In this document: positions 1 through 7,848 of the stretch, one piece after another | How positions within the stretch are numbered: position 1 is the stretch's first letter | Layout of the letters: the number at the start of each line of letters is the position of its first letter | NCBI GenBank assembly: GCA_012728445.1 | Contig: JAAYFA010000053.1 | Location: forward strand, 1 to 12,460 | Direction of reading: 5' to 3' | Source of the DNA: Clostridiales bacterium | GTDB taxonomy: Bacteria; Bacillota; Clostridia; Oscillospirales; Acutalibacteraceae | Length of the DNA stretch: 12,460 nt | Notes under the pieces: generated by a model | What the model saw: only the letters and a program-made list of their open reading frames with translations | Told to the model about the DNA's origin: nothing | Databases searched by the model: none | Translations under genes and position numbers: made by a program

Positions 1-614
1 TCAAATTAGGCAAAGCGGAAAAACGCAGCTTAATCTTCATGCTCGCAACGCTTTTCTTCCTTTTTGCCGGCGCCAACTCCATTCAAACTTTCTTCGCCCT
101 TTTTGCGGCGGAAGTGCTCGATAAAACAACGGCCCAAGCGACCCTCATGCTCGGTGTTTTCGGCTTGGCTTCCCTTGCAACGGCCATCCCCGCAGGCAAG
201 CTCGGTACCAAATACGGGCGAAAAAAGATGATTCTCGTAGGCCTTACCGGTTTTATTGTCATGTTTTCGCTGTATGCCATCACCCAGCAAATGTGGCTGA
301 TGTGGCCGGCACTGGTCATCGGCGGTATGTCGAATATGTTTATCACCGTCAACACGTTGCCCCTTGTACTGGAAATTGGTGGGCTCGAAAAAGTCGGTAA
401 GTTTACCGGGTATTACTATACGGCTACATTCTCGGCACAGGTTGCCGCCCCGATTATTTATGGTATTGTCAGAGTTCTGTACGGCACGTATATGTCCTTG
501 TTCGTTTTCTGCCCGATATGCTTTGTCCTCTCCCTTCTTTGTGTGTTGCAAGTCCGCCACGGTGAGGCAATACCCGAAGATATTCTTAAGGAAGCGGCGA
601 TGAGTGACAATTAA
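1..614 (+). CDS. MFS transporter (GPH/sugar-type), C-terminal part
   Basis: This is the C-terminal half of an integral-membrane carrier of the major facilitator superfamily. The reading frame is open from the first full codon at base 3, so the true start lies outside the window; the ATG at 39 is internal. The visible 203 residues align end to end with the C-terminal half of the complete transporter that follows: both share a KxxKxxxRSLxF entry, FFALFAAEVL, a G-K-x-G-x-K-Y-G-R-K-K loop typical of the second MFS motif A, the F-T-G-Y-Y-Y-T-A-T-F-S helix and a QVRHGEA tail. About six hydrophobic segments are present. The likely substrate is a sugar, glycoside or related solute taken up with a cation, inferred from the paralogue; nothing here fixes the substrate. 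It ends 44 bases before the next gene and is probably co-transcribed with it. Confidence 0.85.
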   Translation, partial: KLGKAEKRSLIFMLATLFFLFAGANSIQTFFALFAAEVLDKTTAQATLMLGVFGLASLATAIPAGKLGTKYGRKKMILVGLTGFIVMFSLYAITQQMWLMWPALVIGGMSNMFITVNTLPLVLEIGGLEKVGKFTGYYYTATFSAQVAAPIIYGIVRVLYGTYMSLFVFCPICFVLSLLCVLQVRHGEAIPEDILKEAAMSDN

Positions 615-658
615 TCGGAAATGGGTAGACCATCAGTAAACTAGCTGCGGAGGTAAAA

Positions 659-2074
659 ATGTCGGAAAAACAAAAAGTGAATTATTTTAAAACCTTTCTT
701 ATCGGCTGTGGGTTTTTGGGGAGCATGGTTGCTTGGACGATATATGACCCCTACGTTTCAAAACTTTTAAGCGAAAAATTAACAGACTCAGTATTTATTT
801 CAAACCTTGGTGCGAACTTGGCGGCAAAATATCCTTTCCTGCTGGAGTTTATGACAGCCCAGGGTGAGGATATCACAGCCGTCGGCGGCGGATTTACCTT
901 AGTGCCGCTGTTCGTTGGTATTGTGATGACCTTTGATAATATTTTCGGCGTTATCTTTCAGCCACTTTTCGGCAGGCTGTCGGACCGCACACATACTCGA
1001 TTCGGCAAACGCCGCCCCTATGTTTTTATTTTCGCACCGCTATCGGCGGCGATGTTTATCCTCATCCCGCGTATGCCAACCGTGCCGGCGCTGATGGCTT
1101 GCATTATAGCATTTGTATTCTTTATGTCTTTGTGGCGGTCGCCCGTCATGTCGCTCATGCCGGATTTAACACCCCCACATCTGCGCAGCGAGGCCAACTC
1201 CGTTATCAGTATCACCGGGGGACTGGGCGCCGCCATCGCCTTGGTATCCGGCACCGTTTTAGCGGCCGTTTTTGGTTTCGACACGTCTAAAAATGAGGAA
1301 CGCCCGGCGGTGTTCATTTTGGGCGCCGTGATGATTATCATCGGCACACTCGTTATCGCATTTTTTGTCAAGGAAAAAGACAGTCGCCTTCAGCAAACGG
1401 CGACACACACCGTTGCCGATTTGAAAGCGTCCAAGAAAAAAGAACACGAAAAACTCAAAGCCATGAAGCTGGACAAGCCGGGCAGAAGAAGCCTTTTGTT
1501 CATGATGGCCGCCTTGTTTTTCCTTTTCATCGGTACAAACTCCGTCACGACATTCTTCGCTCTTTTTGCGGCTGAAGTTCTCGGTAAGACGACCGCAGAG
1601 GCCACGTTCATGCTGGGCGCTTTTCTGGGTTCCGGTCTTGTCGGCGCGATTCTTGCCGGCAAATGGGGCAAAAAATACGGCCGCAAAAAAGTTATCATCG
1701 GCGGTTTATGCTCCTTCATTCTTATATTCGGCGCATTCGCCATCACAAAATACATGTGGCTGATTTGGCCGGCGCTTGTTATCGGCGGGGCGTCCGCTAT
1801 GTTTATCAACGTCAATACCCTGCCGCTCGTTTGGTCTATCGGCGGCACCCAGCAGGTGGGGACCTTTACCGGTTATTATTACACCGCCACTTTTTCCGGT
1901 CAAGTTGCGGCCCCGATTCTTTACGGGGTTGTGCGGGTGATGACCGGTACCTATATGTCTTTGTTTGGCTTTTGCGTAATTGCTTTCATTTTCTCGCTGA
2001 TGTGCGTGTCGCAAGTACGCCACGGGGAAGCCGTTCCGGAAGAGATGACGCAGGACGCACTGCTCGAAAGCTAA
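659..2074 (+). CDS. MFS transporter, GPH (glycoside-pentoside-hexuronide) type
   Basis: A complete 471-residue membrane carrier with about twelve hydrophobic segments, the usual size for this group. The cytoplasmic loop after the second helix pair carries the GPH/SLC45-like signature: D93, then FQPLFGRLSDRTHTRFGKRRP around residues 100-120, with D109 and a run of basic residues. A basic linker rich in Lys and Glu (about residues 240-275) joins the two halves. The C-terminal half has a second motif-A-like loop (GKWGKKYGRKK) near residue 335. GPH carriers move sugars or glycosides with H+ or Na+; the substrate here is unknown. The start is supported by a GGAGG site at 649-653. It is a close paralogue of the partial gene just upstream, so this is a tandem duplication. 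No sugar hydrolase is visible beside it in the window. Confidence 0.9.
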   Translation: MSEKQKVNYFKTFLIGCGFLGSMVAWTIYDPYVSKLLSEKLTDSVFISNLGANLAAKYPFLLEFMTAQGEDITAVGGGFTLVPLFVGIVMTFDNIFGVIFQPLFGRLSDRTHTRFGKRRPYVFIFAPLSAAMFILIPRMPTVPALMACIIAFVFFMSLWRSPVMSLMPDLTPPHLRSEANSVISITGGLGAAIALVSGTVLAAVFGFDTSKNEERPAVFILGAVMIIIGTLVIAFFVKEKDSRLQQTATHTVADLKASKKKEHEKLKAMKLDKPGRRSLLFMMAALFFLFIGTNSVTTFFALFAAEVLGKTTAEATFMLGAFLGSGLVGAILAGKWGKKYGRKKVIIGGLCSFILIFGAFAITKYMWLIWPALVIGGASAMFINVNTLPLVWSIGGTQQVGTFTGYYYTATFSGQVAAPILYGVVRVMTGTYMSLFGFCVIAFIFSLMCVSQVRHGEAVPEEMTQDALLES

Positions 2075-2108
2075 TCGTATTCGGCAAATTGATTATCGGA
2101 GGAAAATT

Positions 2109-2810
2109 ATGTCAAGCATTATTCAAATCAAAGGGTTAAGCAAATCCTATGGCAGTCAGCAGGTGCTCGACGATTTATCTGTTGATTATGAGCCGGGCCA
2201 GTTTATCGGGCTGCTCGGGCCCAACGGCTGTGGAAAAACGACGCTGATTAAAATTCTCACGGGCCTTATCAATGACTACAAGGGTGAGGTCTTGATTGAC
2301 GGGCACAAGCCGGATGTTCATACAAAGAACATCATCGCCTATCTGCCGGAAAAATCCTACCTCGCGGACTGGATGCGCCCGGTGGACACCATCAAATACA
2401 TGGCGGATTTTTATGCGGATTTTGACAGCGAAAAAGCCATAAAAATGTTGGATACTTTCAAGTTACCACCCAAACAAAAAATAAAATCCATGTCCAAAGG
2501 CATGCAGGAAAAACTGCAGTTGCTTCTTGTCGTTTGCCGTAACGCAAAGCTTTATGTTTTGGATGAACCCATCGGCGGTGTTGACCCCGCGGCCAGAGCT
2601 TTTATTCTGGACGTGATTTTGAAAAACCTACCACAAGGTTCAACGGTGTTGATTTCGACTCATTTAATCCATGATGTGGAAGGCGTTTTCGACAGGGTTC
2701 TGATGATTGGCAACGGCAAGGTTTTAAGAAACGAAAAAGTTCATGCCGGGCTCATGGGCGAGCAAACAATAGAAGATGTCTTTAAGGAGGTGTTCAGCTA
2801 TGCTTGGTAA
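2109..2810 (+). CDS. ABC transporter ATP-binding protein (ABC-2 exporter type)
   Basis: The nucleotide-binding subunit of an ABC transporter, 233 residues, cytoplasmic, expected to work as a dimer on the permease encoded next. All core motifs are visible: Walker A GPNGCGKTT at residues 37-45, a signature motif of the MSKGMQ form at 128-133 instead of LSGGQ, Walker B LYVLDEP with D152 and E153, and the switch histidine H185 in STHL. The Q-loop position reads YLPEK, with Glu in place of Gln; YLPE-type loops and SKGM signatures are usual in the YtrB/CcmA-like ATPases of ABC-2 systems. Those systems move antibiotics, lipids or peptides, and the cargo here cannot be read from sequence. A GGAGG lies just before the ATG. 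The last 11 bases overlap the permease gene. No GntR-type regulator, a common partner of this class, lies in the 34 bases upstream. Confidence 0.92.
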   Translation: MSSIIQIKGLSKSYGSQQVLDDLSVDYEPGQFIGLLGPNGCGKTTLIKILTGLINDYKGEVLIDGHKPDVHTKNIIAYLPEKSYLADWMRPVDTIKYMADFYADFDSEKAIKMLDTFKLPPKQKIKSMSKGMQEKLQLLLVVCRNAKLYVLDEPIGGVDPAARAFILDVILKNLPQGSTVLISTHLIHDVEGVFDRVLMIGNGKVLRNEKVHAGLMGEQTIEDVFKEVFSYAW

Positions 2811-3615
2811 GCTCATAAAAAACGAGTTTAAAATCAGCGCGAATTCGATACTGAATATTTATTTGGCCGCCGCCATAACGATTGTCATCATGTTGCTTTC
2901 CTATTTTACAAAGATAACATGGATCAGCACACTGAGCACCGTGGCGTTACTCGCCATCAGCGGTATCGCCGTACTCATCACCCTTGTCGCCGTGGTTTCA
3001 AACTTCTACAAAACCCTTTACGGCGCACAAGGCTACCTCAGCTTTACCCTGCCGGTCAAAAGCGGTCAGCTCCTCGCGTCCAAGGCCATCGTTTCCTTCG
3101 CATGGATACTGCTGAGCTATATTATGGCCGTCGCCATTTGGGTGGGTGTTTATTTTTACGCCGCCGCCAAAATAGGGCAGGACAGAATAACAACCATCAA
3201 AACGCTTCTGCAGTTGTTCGAAGGCGTGCCGGGCGAAAAAGCAATCAAACAGCTTTTAATTTTCGCCTGTGTTTTAGTTTTCGCGCAGATAGCCGTTTTT
3301 ATTGCGGAAATCTATTTCGCCATTACGCTGGCAAACACGAAAACCTTCCAAAAGATGGGCATGGTATCCGCCATTTTCATTTTCTTTGCGATCTTCATTG
3401 TGATGCAAATTATAATCGGCATACTCACGAGCTATGTGCCGATTGCGCTGACCGTCGGCGTCGATGGCCTTATGCTTTCTTTCGAGCAGTCTATGGTGAA
3501 TTATACCGGTGGAATTTCGATTGGCGTGACGGGCTTTATTTTTCAAATAATTGCCGCCACCGGCTTGTTCGCGGGCACGGCTTATCTGATGAAAAACAAG
3601 GTCAATATAAAGTGA
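2800..3615 (+). CDS. ABC-2 type transporter permease
   Basis: A 271-residue integral-membrane protein that should form the pore partner of the preceding ATPase. Six hydrophobic segments are visible at roughly residues 20-40, 46-70, 103-125, 158-182, 192-217 and 243-264, the expected topology of an ABC-2 permease half. The N-terminus (LIKNEFK) has the short amphipathic, basic lead typical of these permeases. An in-frame ATG at 2776 would add eight residues, but I chose the ATG at 2800 because AAGGAGG sits at 2784-2790, nine bases before it. That ribosome site lies inside the ATPase reading frame and the genes overlap by 11 bases, which points to translational coupling. I do not recognise a specific family name, and no substrate can be inferred. 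Confidence 0.85.
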   Translation: MLGKLIKNEFKISANSILNIYLAAAITIVIMLLSYFTKITWISTLSTVALLAISGIAVLITLVAVVSNFYKTLYGAQGYLSFTLPVKSGQLLASKAIVSFAWILLSYIMAVAIWVGVYFYAAAKIGQDRITTIKTLLQLFEGVPGEKAIKQLLIFACVLVFAQIAVFIAEIYFAITLANTKTFQKMGMVSAIFIFFAIFIVMQIIIGILTSYVPIALTVGVDGLMLSFEQSMVNYTGGISIGVTGFIFQIIAATGLFAGTAYLMKNKVNIK

Positions 3616-3638
3616 CCTTGTTCAAACCATAGCATAAA

Positions 3639-3658
3639 ACCTCAATGGAAAACGAGGT
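3639..3658 (+). promoter_or_regulatory. Short inverted repeat covering the nadD ribosome site
   Basis: ACCTC (3639-3643) is complementary to GAGGT (3654-3658), separated by ten bases. GAGGT is the core of the nadD Shine-Dalgarno sequence. In RNA this five-pair hairpin could partly mask it. It is short and may be chance. Confidence 0.2.
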
Positions 3659-3665
3659 GAACACG

Positions 3666-4241
3666 ATGCAAAAAATCGGCATATTCGGCGGAGCATTCAA
3701 TCCGCCGCACAAGGGACATGTACGGCTTGCCTGCGATTTTGCGGACAGGCTGTCTCTGTCTAAAGTGCTGGTGATTCCGTCCTTTATCCCTCCGCATAAA
3801 AGCGCCGCCTCGCTTGCCGGGGCAGAGGACAGGCTTGCAATGTGCCGCCTTGCGTTTGGCGGGGACGAGCGTTTTGTCATCAGCTCAATAGAAATTGACA
3901 GAAAAGGCAAAAGTTATACCTACGATACGTTAAAGACAATCAAAGAACAAAATCCTGATGCCGCGCTTTATTTGATTGTCGGTTCGGATATGTTCTTGTC
4001 TTTTGGCACCTGGCACCGTTACAAAGAGATTTTAGAAATTTGCACCCTTTGTACCGCTGCGAGAGAAACGGAGCACTCTCTTGCGGACAATCCTTATAAA
4101 GCCATTGTGTCCGACCTGCCGGCGTTGCATCTTAATTCAACCAAGCTCAGAGCCATGCTTAAAAACGGTGAAGATGTAAAAAGCTATGTAGGAGAAAAAG
4201 TTGCCGCATACATTAATGATAGGGGGCTGTACCGTGATTGA
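3666..4241 (+). CDS. nadD: Nicotinate-nucleotide adenylyltransferase NadD
   Basis: Cytosolic enzyme that joins ATP and nicotinate mononucleotide to give deamido-NAD and pyrophosphate, in de novo and salvage NAD synthesis. The 191-residue product has the nucleotidyltransferase signature GIFGGAFNPPHKGH at residues 5-18, with both histidines of the T/HxGH motif, and the C-terminal LNSTKLR at 156-162, corresponding to the family ISSTxIR phosphate-binding motif. FIPPHK near residue 40 also fits NadD. An ATG at 3645 would add seven residues, but GAGGTG at 3654-3659 lies six bases before the ATG at 3666, so I use the latter. The gene overlaps yqeK by eight bases. The order nadD-yqeK-rsfS is conserved across Firmicutes, usually after obg and a YhbY-type gene, which are absent here. 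Identification is secure. Confidence 0.96.
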   Translation: MQKIGIFGGAFNPPHKGHVRLACDFADRLSLSKVLVIPSFIPPHKSAASLAGAEDRLAMCRLAFGGDERFVISSIEIDRKGKSYTYDTLKTIKEQNPDAALYLIVGSDMFLSFGTWHRYKEILEICTLCTAARETEHSLADNPYKAIVSDLPALHLNSTKLRAMLKNGEDVKSYVGEKVAAYINDRGLYRD

Positions 4242-4812
4242 TTTAGAAAAGATCGCTCGTGAAAAACTTTCGCCTTACCGGTTTGAGCATACACTGCGCG
4301 TTGTCGACACAGCACGGGAGCTTGCCCAAAAGTACGGCGCGGATACCCGCAAGGCAAACATCGCGGCGTTTTTGCATGACGTTATGAAGGACGCCACACA
4401 GCTCGAGCAGTTGAATGTGATCGAAAAATCTGGTATAATACTCACCTGCGTTGACACGATAAATCCCCCCATATGGCACTCAATAGCGGGGGCGGCCTAC
4501 CTGCGGGAGGAACTTGGTATTACAGACGAAGACGTTTACAATGCCGTGTATTACCACACCACCGGTAGGGCGGGGATGAGCGTGCTTGAAAAAGTGATTT
4601 ACGTGGCGGATTACACATCGGCCGACAGAAGCTATAAAGACGTGGACGAAATGCGCCGCCTCGCAGGCGAAAGTTTAGAAGATGCGATGCTTTTTGCCCT
4701 TGAGTTCTGCATCACAAAACTGGCAAAGGCTCGTCAGGTGATTCACCCCAACGGCGTGGCGTGCTATAATGAACTGTTGATGGAAAAAGCAAACAAAACG
4801 CAAACTGAATAA
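4234..4812 (+). CDS. yqeK: HD-domain Ap4A hydrolase YqeK
   Basis: A 192-residue HD-superfamily phosphohydrolase of the YqeK type, characterised in Gram-positive bacteria as a symmetrical diadenosine tetraphosphate hydrolase (Ap4A to two ADP). Metal-binding residues are visible in order: H19 in RFEHTLRV, the H48-D49 pair in FLHDV, H82 in WHSIAG, H108 in YYHTTG and D126 in IYVADY. I chose the GTG at 4234 as start: AGGGGG lies at 4221-4226, seven bases upstream, and the product then begins IDLEKIAREKLSPYRFEHT as in relatives. A start at 4201 would add eleven residues lying over the nadD end. The eight-base overlap with nadD suggests coupled translation. Ap4A is a side product of aminoacyl-tRNA synthetases, so sharing a cluster with leuS is fitting. 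Confidence 0.93.
   Translation: MIDLEKIAREKLSPYRFEHTLRVVDTARELAQKYGADTRKANIAAFLHDVMKDATQLEQLNVIEKSGIILTCVDTINPPIWHSIAGAAYLREELGITDEDVYNAVYYHTTGRAGMSVLEKVIYVADYTSADRSYKDVDEMRRLAGESLEDAMLFALEFCITKLAKARQVIHPNGVACYNELLMEKANKTQTE
4411..4439 (+). promoter_or_regulatory. Promoter-like site inside yqeK
   Basis: TTGAAT (4411-4416), a 17-base spacer and TATAAT (4434-4439), with TGG just before the -10 giving an extended -10. This is a near-consensus sigma-A promoter on the sense strand, inside yqeK and about 390 bases before rsfS. It could drive rsfS-leuS separately from nadD, or it may be a chance match in coding DNA. No transcript evidence is available. Confidence 0.35.
4762..4770 (+). promoter_or_regulatory. 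Extended -10 promoter-like site before rsfS
   Basis: TGCTATAAT at 4762-4770 is a perfect extended -10 element 62 bases before the rsfS start, in the last codons of yqeK. The -35 region is poor: the bases around 4742-4747 read TTCACC. Weak evidence on its own. Confidence 0.25.
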
Positions 4813-4832
4813 ATAAATTTTGGAGGAAAACT

Positions 4833-5186
4833 ATGACATCAAAGGATTTGGCGCGTGAAATAGTAAAGATTTTAAATAGTAAAAAGGCGGAAAATATTAA
4901 GGTGGTTCAGACGGCGGAACTCACGATCATCGCGGACCATTTTGTTATCGCCTCGGGCACATCGAGCACCCACACGAAGTCCCTTGCGGATGATTTGGAC
5001 TTTGAGATGTCAAAGCTTGGTGTTGAGCCTTTGCATATTGAAGGCAGGGCGACCGGATGGACACTCTTGGACTACAACTCTGTTCTGGTGCATGTTTTTG
5101 ATGAAAAAAGCCGCGATTATTACAATCTGGAACGCTTGTGGCCGGATGCGGACTTGATGGATATTTCGGACATATTGACAAATTAA
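4833..5186 (+). CDS. rsfS: Ribosomal silencing factor RsfS
   Basis: A 117-residue protein of the RsfS/DUF143 (Iojap) family. These proteins bind uL14 on the large ribosomal subunit and block subunit joining, lowering translation in starved or stationary cells. Family features run through the whole length: AREIVKILNSKKAENIKVV at the N-terminus, a central DHFVIASGTSSTHTKSLAD segment, a GRATGWTLLDYNSVLVHVF strand region, and the C-terminal RDYYNLERLWPDAD. The length is typical. GGAGG at 4822-4826 precedes the ATG. It stands 20 bases after yqeK and 13 bases before leuS, and its stop codon overlaps the leuS ribosome site, so the four genes probably form one operon with possible extra promoters inside yqeK. 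Confidence 0.95.
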   Translation: MTSKDLAREIVKILNSKKAENIKVVQTAELTIIADHFVIASGTSSTHTKSLADDLDFEMSKLGVEPLHIEGRATGWTLLDYNSVLVHVFDEKSRDYYNLERLWPDADLMDISDILTN

Positions 5187-5199
5187 GGTGGCTGGCACG

Positions 5200-7617
5200 A
5201 TGGAAAATTATAATTTTAAAAAGTTGGATAAAAAATGGCAGGATCGCTGGGAGGAAACCGGCGTTTTCTGTGCCAAGCAGGATTATACCCTGCCGAAGTT
5301 TTACTGTTTAGTGGAGTTCCCGTACCCCTCGGGGCAGGGACTGCATGTTGGGCATCCGCGCTCTTATACTGCACTGGATGTTGTCGCACGTAAAAAACGG
5401 CTGCAGGGCTACAATGTGCTTTACCCCATGGGCTGGGATGCCTTTGGTTTGCCGACGGAAAATTATGCTATTAAGAACCGCGTCCACCCGGCAACGGTGA
5501 CGTGCGCCAACATTGCCAGGTTCAAGCAACAGCTGCAGTCGTTGGGCTTTTCGTTTGACTGGAGCCGTGAGATTAACACCACAGACCCGAGCTATTATAA
5601 ATGGACGCAGTGGATCTTTTTACAGTTATTCAAGCACGGCTTAGCGTATAAAAAAGAAATGTCTGTCAATTGGTGCATCTCCTGCAAATGCGTGCTGGCC
5701 AATGAGGAAGTTGTCGGCGGCGTGTGTGAGCGTTGCAGCAGTGAGGTTGTCCGCAAGGTGAAAAGCCAGTGGATGCTCAAAATTACCGAGTACGCTCAGC
5801 GGCTCAACGACGATTTGGACGATTTGGACTTTATCGACCGTGTCAAAACACAGCAGCGCAACTGGATTGGCCGCTCCACCGGTGCGGAGGTTGATTTTAC
5901 CGCAAGCACCGGCGACACGATTTCCGTTTACACCACCCGGCCGGACACACTTTTTGGCGCAACGTACATGGTTATTTCGCCCGAGCATGAGCTGATAAAA
6001 AAGTGGGCTTCTTTAATTGCCAACATGGACGAGGTGAACGCCTATATTGAGGAGTGCTCAAAAAAATCCGACTTTGAGCGCACGGAGCTCAACAAAGACA
6101 AAAGCGGTGTGTGTCTCCAAGGCGTACACGCTATAAATCCTGTGAACAACGAAAATATCCCGATATTTATTTCCGACTATGTGCTTGTTTCCTATGGTAC
6201 GGGTGCCATTATGGCGGTGCCGGGGCACGACACAAGGGACTGGGAATTTGCCCGTAAATTTGATCTCCCTATCATAGAGGTCGTAAAAGGCGGCGATATA
6301 GAGCAAGAAGCCTATCTCGATTGTGAAACGGGTGTTATGGTAAACTCCGGCTTTTTGACAGGCATGAGTGTGGAAGACGGCAAGGCCGCCATCACCAAAT
6401 GGCTTGACGAACAGGGCAAAGGGCACGCAAAAGTCAACTTCAAACTACGCGACTGGATTTTTTCGCGCCAGCACTACTGGGGCGAACCCATTCCAATCGT
6501 TCACTGTGACAAATGCGGTTATGTACCGATCCCCGAGGATCAATTGCCCCTTGAGCTGCCTTATGTTGAAAATTATGAACCCACGGACAGCGGGGAGTCC
6601 CCCTTGGCCCACTTGACCGATTGGGTCAACACCGTTTGCCCCGGCTGTGGCGGCCCCGCGAAGCGCGAGACCGACACCATGCCCAACTGGGCCGGCTCCT
6701 CTTGGTATTTCTTGCGTTACTGCGACCCGTTCAACGACAAGGCAATAGCCTCTAAGGAAGCCTTGGCGTATTGGACCCCCGTCAACTGGTACAACGGCGG
6801 CATGGAACATACCACCCTGCATTTACTATACAGCCGTTTTTGGCACAAATTCCTTTTTGATATCGGTGTGGTGCCAACGAGCGAACCCTATCTAAAGCGC
6901 ACGAGCCATGGCATGATACTGGGGGAAAACGGCGAAAAAATGTCCAAATCCAGGGGCAATGTGGTCAACCCCGACGATATCGTTCATGAATACGGTGCGG
7001 ATACCATGCGCCTTTATGAAATGTTCATCGGCGACTTTGAAAAAGCCGCCCCGTGGAACTCCTCCAGCATCAAAGGCTGCAAACGCTTTGTTGAGCGCGT
7101 ATGGTCATTGATGGAAATTTGTGTAGGCGGCGATAAGTATCGCCCGGAACTGGAAACGGTTATGCACCAAACCATTAAAAAAGTGACCGAGGATGTGGAC
7201 AACCTAAAGGGCAATACCGCAATTGCCGCCATGATGACATTGATCAACCGGATTTACGAAACAGACAAGGTAACGCAGGGAGAATATAAAACGCTGCTTG
7301 TTATGCTCAACCCCTTTGCCCCCCATGTAACCGAGGAAGCGTGGGAAAAAATGGGCTACGGTGGAGCGGTCACCGCACAAAAATGGCCCGTGTACGACGA
7401 AGAAAAGTGCAAAGAGGACACCGTTGAAATTGTCGCGCAGATAAACGGAAAAGTCAGAGCAAAGCTTGTCGTACCCATGGATATAGAAGCCGAGCTTGCC
7501 ATATCCCAAGCCAAGGAGCAAGAAAACGTAGCCCGGGCTTTAGAGGGCATGAGCATTGTCAAAGAAATTTATGTTAAGGGCAAGCTTGTGAACATAGTGG
7601 TAAAGCCGCTAAGTTAG
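5200..7617 (+). CDS. leuS: Leucyl-tRNA synthetase LeuS
   Basis: Class I aminoacyl-tRNA synthetase that charges tRNA-Leu with leucine, cytosolic, 805 residues, the normal bacterial length. In order: HVGH (the HIGH motif) at residues 49-52; a zinc-type cluster C159, C162, C176, C179; the CP1 editing domain with the threonine-rich TTRPD at 245-249 and the discriminating aspartate D344 in VPGHDTRDWEFA; a second cysteine set C436, C439, C480, C483; GSSWYFLRYCDP; and KMSKS at 580-584, followed by the anticodon-binding and C-terminal domains ending in NGKVRAK and a short tail. A GTG at 5188 is in frame, but AAGGTGG at 5185-5191 is placed for the ATG at 5200. The catalytic, editing and zinc motifs look intact. 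No T-box leader is present, as expected for a gene inside an operon. Confidence 0.97.
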   Translation: MENYNFKKLDKKWQDRWEETGVFCAKQDYTLPKFYCLVEFPYPSGQGLHVGHPRSYTALDVVARKKRLQGYNVLYPMGWDAFGLPTENYAIKNRVHPATVTCANIARFKQQLQSLGFSFDWSREINTTDPSYYKWTQWIFLQLFKHGLAYKKEMSVNWCISCKCVLANEEVVGGVCERCSSEVVRKVKSQWMLKITEYAQRLNDDLDDLDFIDRVKTQQRNWIGRSTGAEVDFTASTGDTISVYTTRPDTLFGATYMVISPEHELIKKWASLIANMDEVNAYIEECSKKSDFERTELNKDKSGVCLQGVHAINPVNNENIPIFISDYVLVSYGTGAIMAVPGHDTRDWEFARKFDLPIIEVVKGGDIEQEAYLDCETGVMVNSGFLTGMSVEDGKAAITKWLDEQGKGHAKVNFKLRDWIFSRQHYWGEPIPIVHCDKCGYVPIPEDQLPLELPYVENYEPTDSGESPLAHLTDWVNTVCPGCGGPAKRETDTMPNWAGSSWYFLRYCDPFNDKAIASKEALAYWTPVNWYNGGMEHTTLHLLYSRFWHKFLFDIGVVPTSEPYLKRTSHGMILGENGEKMSKSRGNVVNPDDIVHEYGADTMRLYEMFIGDFEKAAPWNSSSIKGCKRFVERVWSLMEICVGGDKYRPELETVMHQTIKKVTEDVDNLKGNTAIAAMMTLINRIYETDKVTQGEYKTLLVMLNPFAPHVTEEAWEKMGYGGAVTAQKWPVYDEEKCKEDTVEIVAQINGKVRAKLVVPMDIEAELAISQAKEQENVARALEGMSIVKEIYVKGKLVNIVVKPLS

Positions 7618-7620
7618 CGG
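7606..7620 (+). other. Small inverted repeat over the leuS stop
   Basis: CCGCT (7606-7610) and AGCGG (7616-7620) form a five-pair stem across the stop codon. No T-run follows, so it is not a convincing terminator. No better terminator is visible before the rpsU promoter. Confidence 0.2.
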
Positions 7621-7697
7621 GCACAACACAAGGGTCGGCAGACAGTATTTTGACAAAAATTCTAATACAAAATCACTCTTCACAGGGTGGTGGTTTT

Positions 7698-7781
7698 ATG
7701 GGCAAACGCATGGTCGAGGGTTTCTGCGTACACAATCGCCTGAAAGTCATTTTTCATAATTTTCCTGGGTTTCGCAAATAA
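7698..7781 (+). CDS. Possible 27-residue small ORF
   Basis: A short open frame starting ATG-GGC-AAA-CGC and ending TAA, in the 261-base spacer between leuS and rpsU. The product starts MGKRMVEGFCVHNRLKVIF and is basic with two aromatic patches. A GGGTGGTGG run at 7685-7693 might serve as a ribosome site, but it is not a good Shine-Dalgarno. A TTGACA at 7650-7655 lies upstream without a clear -10. I do not recognise the product, and an 84-base frame can arise by chance. It could be a decayed gene end or a leader peptide. Confidence 0.15.
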   Translation: MGKRMVEGFCVHNRLKVIFHNFPGFRK

Positions 7782-7797
7782 TCTCATTGGTCGGCGG

Positions 7798-7827
7798 TTG
7801 ACAAATGGTATTATATCGTTGTATAAT
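7798..7827 (+). promoter_or_regulatory. Sigma-A promoter of rpsU
   Basis: TTGACA (7798-7803), an 18-base spacer and TATAAT (7822-7827): both hexamers match consensus exactly. Transcription would begin near 7834-7836, giving a leader of about 45 bases before rpsU. This strong promoter starts a new transcription unit after leuS. Confidence 0.8.
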
Positions 7828-7848
7828 AGTGTTTAACCATAGAAAATA

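Noticed and set aside
39..614. ATG at 39 as a true gene start for a short MFS protein
   Set aside because: The frame is open to the window edge and residues before this ATG align with the paralogue, so the start lies outside the window.
3274..3546. Antisense open frame inside the ABC permease
   Set aside because: Shadow frame with no ribosome site or recognisable motif; the sense strand encodes a clear six-helix permease.
7690..7760. Purine-riboswitch-like string (ATGG ... GGGTTTCTGCG) in the leuS-rpsU spacer
   Set aside because: The GTTTCT core is reminiscent, but the upstream arm that should pair with TCGAGGG is missing, P3 would have only three pairs, and no purine gene follows.
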